Source of the DNA: Cordia subcordata
Taxonomy: Eukaryota > Streptophyta > Magnoliopsida > Boraginales > Cordiaceae
Assembly (NCBI GenBank): GCA_028554755.1
Contig: JAPTOF010000017.1
Span: 9,424,001-9,488,000 of the forward strand
Length of the DNA: 64,000 nt
Reading direction: 5' to 3'
How positions within the stretch are numbered: position 1 is the stretch's first letter; every line of letters starts with the position of its first letter. The notes under the pieces are model-generated. The model was not told where the DNA came from and ran no database searches. It saw only the letters and a list, made by a program, of their open reading frames with translations. A program made the position numbers and the translations under genes. Shown piece after piece: positions 1-9,830 of this stretch.

Positions 1-655
1 GACTAGCTTGCCTTTGTGATTCATTGACGGCCCTGAAATTAATTGGTTTTGCGTTTTTCATATTTGATTCTAACTTAACATGAAACTAAAGACTTGGGAT
101 GCGTGCCTGGCTAAACGAAAACTTTAATAGCAATAAAATGGATCAAGCCTACTTGGTGACAATAATTGTCGTTTCATTTGATCTAATTGTGAAATTTTAA
201 CAATAAAATTGTAAAACTTTTGATACTAGAGTTTTAATTAGAGGTGCGATAAAGCATAAATCATTGACTATAGCCTTACTTTTTAATTGTCAAGCTTTCT
301 ACTGATTAAGGAAATATTGGATCTTCAAATTAAGGGGAAAAGGAAAAACAACTTCTCTCACATTATGTAAGAACAATGTCTAAAAGCATCCTTTTTTCAA
401 AATCTCTAGTTCAGAGCCACTTATTTTTAATTGTTTGTACTTTTATGAAAAAGGACTTTTTAAAAACGGACAAAATACATGAATTAATATCAATTATTAA
501 ATTCATATGAAAGACTTTTAAGTATTTAAGGGCCCTTTTGGAATTTTTTTTTTTCAGAAGTGTTTTTCTCTAGTTTGTTTAACTCAACTTTTAGATGATA
601 TTCAAAATTTTTTTTGAGTTACAAGCTGAAGCTAACTTAGTTGGCAAATTTTTAA
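1..655. other. intergenic DNA, no gene seen
   Basis: AT-rich non-coding DNA with no convincing reading frame. The last part (about 527-646) begins with an 'agggcccttttgga' motif and contains homopurine/pyrimidine text like small hAT-type MITE relics seen elsewhere in the window, but I cannot pair it with a right end. Positions 647-655 are the left target duplication of the following element. Confidence 0.5.
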
Positions 656-1597
656 GGGTAAATTTCATATTACTCCCTTGTGATATGCGAAAATATCACG
701 TTACCCCCCTGTGTTCCGAAAACTTCAGATCATTCCCTCGTGTTTTTTCGAAATTTATCACGTTGTCCCCTCCGTCAATTTCTCCATTAGATTTGAGCTA
801 CACGCGTTAAAAATGCAGCTAGTCTAACATTTTTATGCGTTTTACCTTCTGTTTGGATGAAAATATCCTTGGGATGACAAAAAGGGTAATCTCACTTTAC
901 CTCATGTGATATACAAAAGTATCACGTCACCCTCCCGTGTTCTCAAAACTTCAAATCATCCCCTCATGTTTTTTTGAAATTTATCAGATTACTTCCTTCC
1001 GTCAATTTTTTCGTCAGATTTGAGCCACACGTGCTAAAAACATTGCTGGTCTAGTATTTTTACTCGTTTTACTTTCTATTTATATGTTACCTTCTATTTG
1101 GACAAAAGATAATAGATTCCTTATTTCGTTTTTTTTTTCTTCGTCCTTTGCATTGAATCATATCACCATATTTGATTAAAATCCATGCAATTACAAATAA
1201 AAAGCTCCAAAAACCTCCTTGCCCATTCACAAAATAGAGCAAAAGAAGAAGAAAAAAGAAAGAAAGCAAAAGCAAACATGGGCCACTCCAGTGTCTGGAA
1301 TTCTCACGAGGGGGATCTGAAGTTTTGGGAACACAGGAGGCAACATGATACTTTACAAGGAGACAATGCGATACTTTCACATAACATAGGGGAATGACAT
1401 GAAATTTACCATCTAGGAATTAGAGGTGCAATTTTGTCATTTTAAGCTTGGATTTAACGGTGTGAATGTTGAACTAACGGTAGGGGAATGTGTGACCAAT
1501 TTTAAAAAAACACAGGGGGTGGTTTGAAGTTTTTGAAACACAAAGGAGTAACGTGATACTTTAGCATATCGCAGGGGGGGTAACATGAATTTTTTCC
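656..1597. mobile_element. non-autonomous MULE-type element (942 bp)
   Basis: The ends are inverted repeats: the left begins GGGTAAATTTCATATTAC and the right, read backwards, begins GGAAAAAATTCATGTTACC. They continue to match for about 85 bp through 'gatatgc(g/t)aaa(a/g)tatcacgtta' and 'aaaacttca'. A perfect 9-bp duplication AATTTTTAA flanks it (647-655 and 1598-1606), the size typical of Mutator-like elements. The terminal sequence is present twice on each side (inner copies start near 886 and end near 1412), so it is either a nested insertion of the same family or a duplicated terminus. No transposase is encoded. Members of this kind are mobilised in trans by a full-length MULE. Confidence 0.8.
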
Positions 1598-1606
1598 AAT
1601 TTTTAA

Positions 1607-1902
1607 AAGTGCTTTTACATAAAAACCAAAGATGAAAAAAGCTGAAAACCTAGAAGTTCCAAATTGAAACTTTTCAAAAAAAGGCTTTTAAAAAGCTATT
1701 TTATACCATGTCAGAGTATTTCTTTTTCTTCTTTCTTAAAAATATTTTTTGATTTTGAAATTCTAATATTACCCTCAAAACAAATACAAGCCTAACTCCT
1801 AAATATTTGCCTAAACAACCAATAACATTTTTCAACATCACTTCTAACTAAAGCTCTATCGTTAAAAGCTCTACAGCTCAAGTTGAAATCTCACAACAAG
1901 GC
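1607..1902. other. intergenic DNA between two transposons
   Basis: AT-rich sequence with 'aaagctgaaaa', 'aaaggctttta' and 'aaagctattt' words typical of short hAT-like MITE relics in this window. No gene. Positions 1898-1902 (AAGGC) form the probable left target duplication of the copia element, against TAGGC at 8826-8830. Confidence 0.4.
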
Positions 1903-2072
1903 AGATAAGAGTCAAACTTTTCAAAATTTTGAAATTCATATTGTTGTAATATTTATGGAACTTTTCACTTCTGTAATCTCTCCGTAGTTTGCTAGTTTGT
2001 ATATCTTATATTATATATACCAATGTACATCATACTTTAACTGAACGAGAAAACAGTTTCTCTGTCCTTTCA
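1903..2072 (+). repeat. copia 5' LTR
   Basis: About 170 bp, collinear with 8655-8825, for example 'ttgttgtaatattta', 'ggaacttttcac' and 'catcatactttaact'. It ends CA just before the tRNA-iMet primer-binding site at 2073. The expected TG start is degraded. Divergence between the two LTRs is visible at many positions, so the insertion is not recent. Confidence 0.85.
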
Positions 2073-2415
2073 TGGTATCATCCTTCTTGACTAAAGTCAA
2101 CATTTTTCCTGGGCCTTCATGTCACTATTAAATTCTTCCTCATGACTTTAACTCCACAGCCTTCCACTTCTTCTTTCTCTTCCTTCGATTTGCGTACTTT
2201 CAATGTTAAGGCATATGTTACTGTTGCCTTAGATTACAATAACTATCTAACATAGAAAAATCAAGTTACCAATTTCTTTTTTTTAGTGATTCCCTAGGCT
2301 ATATTGATGGTTTAAAACCTTCTTCACAATCTGATGAATCAAGTACTAGCACGGCTCTAACTGAGTGGAAACGTTATGATGGCTTTGTAATATCATGCAT
2401 CACGACGACCTTTAT

Positions 2416-3041
2416 CTGAAAGCTTAGTTCATTAGGCAAATGGATATTCTTCTATTCTTGAATTATGGAATGCTCTTTATGAAACTTTTTTGCAGCAATC
2501 AGTTGCACGGAAGTCTTTGTTGCGTGCATATTTACGAGCTATAAGGAAAGATGATGGCTCTATCACTGAGTATCTTCAACATATAAGAACTCTGGCTAAT
2601 TCTCTCACTACGATTGGTGAAGTTTTGTCTGATAAAGATCTCGTTCTTACAGCTATTGAAGGACTTCCTCACGAATATAGGGCCTTTGTAACTTCGATTG
2701 AAAATTTGCCACAGCTGTTATCTTTCAATCAGCTTCGAGCCAAATTGCTCACTTATGAGCAACGTATTATTCATGAATCTTGTGCTTCGAGTGTGGTTGA
2801 TTATTCTGTGCATGTACTTACTTTACCGCTTCAATCATTGTCCAGTCATCCACATCCTTGCTTACTCAACAAACTTCTCATTCATCCTCATAAGCACAAC
2901 AAACTCCACGACAACAAAACACTTCCTCTCAAACTCACTCTTGTTACAAACGAAAGTGCCGAATTTTTCGTGTTGTTGGTCATTCCACTGATTGTTGTCG
3001 TCTTCACTACTCTAATCGACCAACTCCTTTCTTATCTTTAG
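2416..3041 (+). pseudogene. copia gag fragment (UBN2/retrotran_gag type)
   Basis: The open stretch reads as the nucleocapsid-precursor domain of copia elements. It has the signature 'SITEYLQHIRTLANSLTTIG', then 'LSDKDLVLTAIEGLPHEYRAF' as two adjoining family motifs, and 'LRAKLLTYEQRI'. In an active element Gag assembles the cytoplasmic particle that packages element RNA. The N-terminal part upstream of 2490 is broken by stops, and after about 2790 the frame drifts into low-complexity sequence with no zinc knuckle visible. I class it as a pseudogene. The domain assignment is from motif recognition only. Confidence 0.8.
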
Positions 3042-3099
3042 CTCCACCAACCTAACAATTTGTAGGACTTCATTATCAGCCATCCTCAATGCTCCATTC

Positions 3100-3457
3100 C
3101 TTCCTACACCATCTTCTACCATTTGGATTCTTGACTCTAGAGCCACATCTCACATGACACCAGATTCAACCATCTTGTAGAATGTTCAGCCTTATAATGG
3201 GTTAGATCAAGTCCTTATAGGAGATGGTAAGCCTTTAAATATTTCTCATATTGGCTCAATTTCTCTTTCACATCCTTCTCGTCAGTTGCGTTTAAATCGT
3301 GTCTTGCATGTTTCTTCCTTTCCATGAAATTTACAGTCCGTTGCACAATTCACCAAAGAAAATAATGTCTCACTTGAGTTCTTTCCTTCTATGTGTGTTG
3401 TTAAGGATCTTTAAACGGGGAAACCATTGCTTCATGATCGCGTTGAGTCAAGTTTAT
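3100..3457 (+). pseudogene. copia protease and GAG-pre-integrase fragment, cut by solo LTR
   Basis: Around 3124-3160 the text reads WILDSRATSHMT, the aspartic protease signature in which the usual Asp-Ser/Thr-Gly is changed to Asp-Ser-Arg. The catalytic Asp codon (3133-3135) remains but the following Gly is lost. Downstream, in-frame stops at about 3178, 3327 and 3412 separate pieces of the pre-integrase region. The segment stops abruptly at 3457 where the 1.9-kb solo LTR begins, and the same domain continues in frame at 5345 after it. It lies in a different frame from gag, so at least one frameshift has occurred. Confidence 0.75.
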
Positions 3458-5339
3458 TGATGTGATTTTTGGAGTACAAGCCTAAAATAGCCCACAAGCG
3501 CATGAGTTGTGTGTAGGGTAACATGCGAGTGCGGGGTCGAATCCACGAGGAGGGCAAACATGTATAGTGTCTTAAGCTATGTGTATCTTAGAAAGCCACG
3601 TGTAAGAACCTAAACTATAATATTTTTGGGTTGTTGGTTTAAAAGGAGCTCAGGAAAAGTAAATCTAACTTAAAGACAAGAAAATAAAGTACTTGTGTGT
3701 GAAAATAAGGGAATCAAACGATTTAAGGAGAATCAAACACCAAAAATAAGAACTAAGATGACTACAACTTGCTAATGGTCGATTACTACATTCTTTTTAG
3801 GGTTACTTGATGGATTATCTAGGTTGCTCATGTTTAAACTACTAAGTACCTACTTTATTATCCATTAAGCCTTAGTACGGGTCTATCCTTAGGCGTCGAC
3901 TCCTAAAGCTACAGCGTGGTCTTTATGACCTAGGGTTTTAGGGCTAGTTACTTAGGGGTTTGAGATGATTTAGATCGGTTCTATCCTAGTGTCTAAATCG
4001 TTGGTTGGGTTTAAAGCCAAAACCTGTCCATCTAAGGTCAACTAACCAAACCTAAAACCTATTGGCTGGGTTTAAAGCTAAAAGAGACTCGATCTAGGCT
4101 AGTCATTAGTTATGCACCACTAAATGTCCATCACATTTGTGGGTTTATCGTTTAAGCACAAGTGCAAACACATCTAGGGCATGGCATTCTTGGATATATT
4201 GACATATCTAACTACTAGACACATAGACATACTTAGATTATGTCAATTTAAGCAATAGCACCCAGCATGTATGCAATCAAAGCTAATCTTACTATTAGCA
4301 TGTAAACACACACATACACATGTATGAATACGCAACCCATTCCATGAAATCATCACACAAACACATAGACATACTCATACAATGATTTAGAAGTGGTTAA
4401 TAGCAAAATATATTTTACTATGTATATGCTACTTCATTAAGGCATTTTATTAAACACTTAGACATGAATGAAAAATAGCCATGAAAACCCTAGAACAAAG
4501 CATATATATATTAATCCATCAAGTACCCATTACAATAAAGTAGTAATCAATCTATAATATAAGTATAAATCAGCCTACATTTTCTCATTAATCATAGATT
4601 AACCTAGGATAAAAGAGAGAGAGAGAATTTACCCTTTTATTCATAGTCACATCCTTATAGTCCATGAGCAAAAGCCCAAAATCCTTGTATTTGATCCATC
4701 AAAGATGCTTGATTCCAAGTGTTAGTGTGTGTGGTTGAGTGTGTGTAAAATAGGTGAGTGTGGAATTTGGGTTTTGGGAGTTGGGTGTGAGAGAAGGTTC
4801 AAAGGTTTGTCAAAAGTTTACAAAGAATAGCCCTAAAATAAGATTAAATAGCTGTAATGCAGGCGCTGCCATAAGGCCCAACCAGTCGATCAATAAAATA
4901 AGGGATGACTGGTCCAATAGTGTATTCTCTGCCTTTGCTGGTCACCCTAACAGGTCGACCAGCAAAGGGCAAGGGGGAAATCAATTCTTTCTACGGAATA
5001 GCTCTAAGTTCAGCTGATTTGCTCTGGTCTTCCCCATTCGTTTTGGGCCTCGTCCACAACTCATTTTTGTTGCCCTTTTCTTTATCGAAACCCTTTGCAA
5101 GCTTGTCCTTTCCATTATCATCTTTATTCACATTCCAAGCGTTGCTCTAATTCTCACCTAAAACACACGACATAAGCACTTAATGTAGCATTTTTCCTAT
5201 AAGCTCAACTATGAACACTTATATCTTTATATGTACAAATATAATATAAATACATCATTAAGGTTATCTAATAATCTCAAAACACCTTTAAACATGTATA
5301 ACAATACAATACATGAACACACACAAAACTAACACATCA
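3458..5339 (-). mobile_element. solo LTR (copy A) of a Ty3/Gypsy-like retrotransposon, in copia
   Basis: 1882 bp beginning TGATG and ending CATCA, flanked by a perfect 5-bp duplication TTTAT (3453-3457, 5340-5344). It is homologous over its whole length, in opposite orientation, to 15532-17306. Shared landmarks include the 'cgagtgcggggtcgaatcc' block near one end, paired 'ggtttaaagc(c/t)aaaa' segments, 'gacctagggttttagg' and 'aaaatgctacatta' on the reverse strand. The terminal 'ccctgtggttcgac' type block and the TATA-like box of the better preserved copy suggest this copy is transcribed on the minus strand. There is no internal coding region, so a solo LTR left by unequal recombination is the best reading. 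Assignment to Gypsy (Tat/Athila type) is inference. Confidence 0.85.
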
Positions 5340-5344
5340 TTTAT

Positions 5345-6465
5345 ATACATTCCTAGTCTTCCCAACATAACAAGAGGTTGTCACTCTCACTCCTATGTCT
5401 ACTTCTCTCAAGAACAGTAGATTGGGTCACCCTGTCAAGCCTGTGCTCTCTGCGTTACGCTCTCAAGCCTTTATTTCCTTCAAAGATTTTCTTTCTTTAA
5501 ATAAAGTACGTGACTCTTGTATGAAGGGAAAAAGTCATAAATTGCCTTTTTTTTCTTCTTCTAAATAGTCAGTTAGGCCTTTAAAATTAGTTCATTGCGG
5601 TGTATGGGGTCCTTCCCCAGTATTTTCTTGTTCTAGTTTTTGTTATTTCGTTTTGTTTATTGATGCCTTTAGTCAACACACGTGGTTGTTTCATCTTAAA
5701 AATAAATCTAATGTCATTTCCTACTTTATGCAATTTCAAAGTCTAGTAAAAAATTTATTTTTTGTTAAAATTTCTGTTTTCCAATGTGATGGAGCCCCAA
5801 AACTTACACGAGGCAAATTGAAAAGCCATTTTACTACATGTGGGATTCAATACCGTATCTCGTGTCCTTATATACCTAAACAAAATGGCCTTGTTGAGCG
5901 TAAAATTCTCCATGTAACAGACATGGGCATAACAATCATGTTTAATGCTTCCATGCCTTTGCAATTTTGGGTTGAAGCTTTCTCAACTATAGTTTTTCTA
6001 ATCAATAGATTGCCATCACTTGTCATACAAAATTATTCTGCATTTCACAAACTATTTGGATGTGCTCCAAATTAATCTGTGTTACGAGTTTTTGGGTGTT
6101 TGTGTTATCTGCACTTAGCAGCTTATAAGACTGATAAGTTGAGTCCAAAATCACTTCCTTGTATATTTTGGGGTTACTGTTATGATCAACATGGTTATAG
6201 ATGTTTTCATCGCGAGTCTATTCGCTTTCAAATATCTCGTCAGGTGATATTTGATGAAAACTCCTTTCTTTTTGTTGATTTGAAAAATTCTCAAAATTTT
6301 TGTCCCATTAAAGACAAATCTCTTTCGCCTAAGTCAAAAGCTGCGACTTCATTGATTCAGTTTGATCCCAATTCAAACTCCAATCTAGCTATCTCTTATC
6401 CTTTCCCATATGTTATTAGGTCCTATTCAAACTCTCCTTCTACTTTATCAGATATGCATCTTTAA
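5345..6465 (+). pseudogene. copia integrase fragment
   Basis: After the nested LTR the pre-integrase domain resumes and is followed by an integrase core. FIDAFSQHTWLFHLK holds the first Asp, FQCDGAPKL the second (family usual is QSDGGGE), and PYIPKQNGLVERK the third acidic residue (Glu). Then come FWVEAFSTIVFLINRLP and the C-terminal LRVFGCLCYLHL segment at 6079. An intact enzyme inserts element cDNA into the genome. Stops at about 5566 and 6073 break it. The core has changes at normally fixed residues next to the first two Asp, so it is dead. Confidence 0.85.
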
Positions 6466-6899
6466 CGTCATCTATACTTTCGCCCCAACATTCTCGCAGC
6501 ATATCATCACCAATTCAATTCCTTCAGAATTCAAATCCCTCGTCTCCAACTTTTGACACCTTGCGTCAACCTTCTATATTTCCACGTGCTGCACAACATC
6601 CTTCCACTCCTGATATTTCTCCACATGCTGCGTTCTCAGATGATGTTCTAAATTCTTTTGCACATGTTGTTCTGTCTTTTGCTGCTACACGTAGCTCCCA
6701 TTCTAATCCTGCGACATTATCCTTTGCTCCACATGAATCAGTTCCCTCTCCGGTCTCAAATAAAAATGCAACAACAAGTTAAGGTCTTAATGTTTCAGCT
6801 GGTCAAAGTCAGTCCACTTCTGTATGTCCTATGATTACATGAAACAGGGACAATACTCGTGCGAATAAGACTTTCTCAAACTTTGTTACTGTCTCCACC

Positions 6900-8040
6900 T
6901 CACACTTATCCGTGTCTACAAAAAATGAATTAGAACCACATATGTATTTCTAGGCAGCTAAATTTCAACATTGGGACGAAGCAATGGATGCAGAATATAA
7001 TGCCCTGATTTGCAATGGTACCTGGGTTTTGGTTCCAAAACTTTGTGATGCAAATATAGTTGGGTGTAAATGGGTTTTCAGGGTCGAGAAAAATTCTAAT
7101 GGCTTTGTTGAACGTTACAAAGTGTGTTTAATAGCCAAAGGGTACAACCAGGGAAAGGGCATCGATTTCTCAGAGACTTTTAGTCCAGTGGTAAAACCAA
7201 CTACAATTCGTGTTATCCTTTCGCTTACATCATCACACTAATGGCCCATTTGTCAGTTGGATGTAAATAATACATTCTTATATGGAATTTTGCATGAGAA
7301 TGTATATATTTCTCAGCCTCTTGGGTTTTTAGATGGGTCCTATCCAAAATATGTTTGCAAGCTAAAGAAGGCAATTTATGGTCTTCAGCAGGCTCCATGA
7401 ACCTGGTTTGATCGACTTAGTTCATATCTTTATTCATTGGGATTTATCTCATTTATCTCAGATTTTTTCTTATTTGTTCGTAATAACTCTGTTGATTACG
7501 CTATAGTTCTGGTTTATGTTGGTGATGCCATCATCATAGGGAACAATTCTGAAGCCATTCAAACACTTGTCTCAGCACTGGATGATCAAATCTCCATCAA
7601 AGATTTAGGCATGCTGTCATTTTTCCTTGGAATACAGGTTGAACGAACTAGCAGTGGTCTTCTTCTCCATCAACAAAAATATGCATTGGACATTTTGCAG
7701 CATGCAAACATGGACAAGGCTAAGGCTATATCGTCCCCAAGGGATAGCCTAGTGGTAAAATGCGGCTCGAATACGATATGCTCCTAGGTTCCAGTCACGC
7801 CCCCGCCCTGGGTTTATTCCTTGACTGAACTGGGCATGTGTTGGGATGCACCGTTGCCCCAAGATTTTCCATCTTGGTGGTTGGGCTCCGCTAAGTGGTT
7901 TCCACGCCATAAAAAAAAGGCTAAGGCTGTATCAACTTCTCTTTCTACTAGTCAGTGCCTTTCTCAACAAGGTGGGAACCTTTTCATGGATCTTTCTCTC
8001 TATCGAAGTTTGTTGGTGCTTTGTAATATCTGACTATTAC
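6900..8040 (+). pseudogene. copia reverse transcriptase fragment, split by a SINE
   Basis: The polymerase domain is recognised from NGTWVLVP, GCKWVFRVEKNSNG, YKVCLIAKGYNQ, the 'QLDVNNTFLYG' palm motif and 'YGLQQAP'. The catalytic YVDD box reads Tyr-Val-Gly-Asp (7515-7526), so one of the two metal-binding aspartates is lost. Stops occur near 7239 and 7398. At 7733 the frame is cut by a 184-bp SINE and restarts at about 7917 with its target duplication, then decays again at about 8031. RT copies element RNA into cDNA in live elements. This one cannot. Confidence 0.88.
7733..7916 (+). mobile_element. tRNA-derived SINE inside copia RT
   Basis: 184 bp flanked by a 17-bp target duplication that differs at one base (7716-7732 and 7917-7933, both starting AAGGCTAAGGCT). 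Its 5' part carries an RNA polymerase III promoter: A box TAGCCTAGTGGT (7745-7756) and B box GGTTCCAGTC (7787-7796), 30 bp apart. It ends in a run of eight A. The 3' body contains 'ggttgggctccgct', which recurs at 23.6 kb. SINEs are transcribed by Pol III and copied by LINE machinery. The clear duplication and tail make this the best-defined SINE in the window. Confidence 0.9.
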
Positions 8041-8099
8041 TCGTCCAGATATTACCTTTGCAGTAAATAAGGCCAGTCAGTTTAAGCACAGTCTAACTG

Positions 8100-8600
8100 A
8101 TGAGCATTAGATTGTAGTGAAATGTATATTACACTATCTCACTGAAACTTTATCTTATGGAATTCATTTCAAAGCTCTTCTGATTTGTCTCTTTGTGCTT
8201 ATTCCGATGCAAACTGGGCTAGTTGCCCAGATGATAGGCATAGTACTCACGGATACTGCATTTTTCTTGTTCCTAATCTCATATCTTGGTTTATTAAAAA
8301 GCAAACAACAATGTCTCAATCGAGTACGGAGGCTGAGTATAAGGCTGTTGCATTTGCTACTGCTGAATTATGTTGGCTAAATTCTTTGTTTACAGAGCTT
8401 TGTTTTCCACCTACTGTTTCCCCAATACTTTGGTGTGACAATATTGTGCTACATACCTCTTTGCTAAATTGGTTTATCATGACCGTACGAAACACATTGA
8501 AATTGATGTGCACAGAATGTGCGATCAAAACAGCTTCATGTTCAGTTCATATCTATTGCTGATCACATAGCTGATTTTATGACCCATTGCGCCGAGGTTT
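8100..8600 (+). pseudogene. copia RNase H fragment
   Basis: Frame at 8185 reads CAYSDANWASCPDDRHSTHG, then SWFIKKQTTMSQSSTEAEYK and 'LWCDN', which are the copia RNase H signatures holding the Asp-Glu-Asp catalytic residues. RNase H removes the RNA template during cDNA synthesis. The preceding linker (8040-8180) is in another frame and has stops, and the C-terminus drifts after about 8470. This is the last coding piece before the 3' LTR. Confidence 0.82.
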
Positions 8601-8654
8601 AAGTTGGTACAATCCAAGCTTACAGTCTGTGACATGGTTTTGCTTGAGGAAGCA

Positions 8655-8825
8655 TAATAAGAGTCAAAATTTTCAAAATTTTGAAATGCATATTGTTGTA
8701 ATATTTTATGGAACTTTTCACTCCTCTAATATCTTTTTAGTTTGTTAGTTTGTGTATCTTGTATTATATACACCAACGTACATCATACTTTAACTAAATA
8801 AGAAAACACTTCCTCTGTTCTTTTA
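8655..8825 (+). repeat. copia 3' LTR
   Basis: About 171 bp, collinear with 1903-2072. It begins 'taataagagtcaaa' and ends 'gttctttta', followed by TAGGC (8826-8830), the probable right target duplication. Its last bases are included in a later 61-bp tandem duplication. Confidence 0.82.
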
Positions 8826-8941
8826 TAGGCTAAACAGAGCCTAAAAATTGAACCGAACAAACCCATAGTGATCTTCCACTCTTTTATAGGCTAAACAGAG
8901 CCTAAAATTTGAACCGAACAAACCCGTAGTGATCTTCCAAC
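8820..8941. repeat. two-copy 61-bp tandem repeat at the LTR border
   Basis: Units 8820-8880 and 8881-8941 are nearly identical (both contain 'taggctaaacagagcct' and 'gaaccgaacaaaccc'). The first unit includes the final bases of the copia 3' LTR, so the duplication happened after insertion. Confidence 0.9.
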
Positions 8942-9640
8942 AAGTCTCATCTAGCTGAATAGTTTTGCTTGGCCCATGCTAGGCATGAGATCGACTTTAG
9001 TGGATGGGCGGTAGAAGGCATTTAAGGTTCCTAATCGAAAATGACACAATTAAGTTGTTTCTTTCTCATTTCTATCCATTTCTTCCTAAAAGTACCATTT
9101 ACATTTGTAAAGTTAATCACGTAATTAACTCTCGTGTCCATCTCGACTTGATTGGAGCATTTGAGTGCAATATTCTGTGCAAGATTCGTGAAATCTTTTG
9201 ATGAAAATGAAAGCATGACATGATGTGTCTAATAATGCATATATAGATTGCTTGAAAAAGTACTTGGATAGCATGTGTATGATTAATGACTCGAATCTTG
9301 ATTGCTAAAGAGCACAAAAATATAGTACTAATAACAATCAATTTCTTTCAATTTCTTTATACTATTGCTACAAAAGTAAGAAGAATAACTTTTCTTCATA
9401 TATCTCAAGCAAAGAAATTAAACAGCTATGGTGTAGCATGCCCATGAATCCAGAAGCTGAGCTGATGAAGGGCGTACTTTGTGCATACAATAGTAAATGT
9501 GACGGGAGCAAAACAATAGGATCTATGATGTCCAAGTTGCCTTAGAGGAGTAGATTTTGCCAAGGTTAATATTGATATCAAATTTAGTATTGATGTCAGT
9601 GTGAATATAAAGATTCTACAGAAAAAAAAAAATGTAACTA
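8942..9640. other. intergenic DNA, nothing recognised
   Basis: No coding, RNA or repeat structure that I can support. Short open frames on both strands lack any domain signature. Confidence 0.5.
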
Positions 9641-9649
9641 CGTACAAGT

Positions 9650-9830
9650 TAGAGACCTTTTTTTTTTTTTTTGTAACAAATCCCTCACCCCTCATCCAAC
9701 CTCTCATCCCCCACTTTCACAAACCTCCTTCCTCTAACCCAACCATCCATTATCTATGAGATTTGTGTCCTAATCGTCACTGAGCTATTTAAACTACACC
9801 TTAATCCTAAATAGAAACTTTACTTTTTAT
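9650..9830 (-). mobile_element. possible SINE-like element (minus strand)
   Basis: On the minus strand a possible A box 'tagctcagtgacg' is followed about 100 bp later by 'ggggtgagggatttgtt' and a run of 15 or more A. A similar 3' end ('ggggtgagggattt' plus A-rich) occurs on the minus strand near 10528. No clear B box or target duplication was found, so this is tentative. Confidence 0.4.

Larger units (their letters stand above)
1903..8825 (+). mobile_element. decayed Ty1/copia LTR retrotransposon with nested insertions
   Basis: Two short, diverged direct repeats of about 170 bp (1903-2072 and 8655-8825) bound the element. Immediately after the left repeat is TGGTATCA (2073-2080), the start of a primer-binding site complementary to initiator tRNA-Met, as usual for plant copia elements. 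Between the LTRs the order is gag, protease, integrase, reverse transcriptase, RNase H, which is the Ty1/copia order. All frames carry stops and shifts. A solo LTR (3458-5339) and a SINE (7733-7916) are inserted later. Without them the element is about 4.8 kb. Flanking AAGGC/TAGGC is a probable degraded 5-bp duplication. It cannot move on its own. Confidence 0.9.

Noticed and set aside
4754..5150. Overlapping open frames inside solo LTR A
   Set aside because: They lie in an LTR, are not conserved in copy B, and have no domain.
7745..7800. Possible tRNA gene from A and B boxes
   Set aside because: No full cloverleaf; the sequence continues into a SINE body with an A tail and target duplication.
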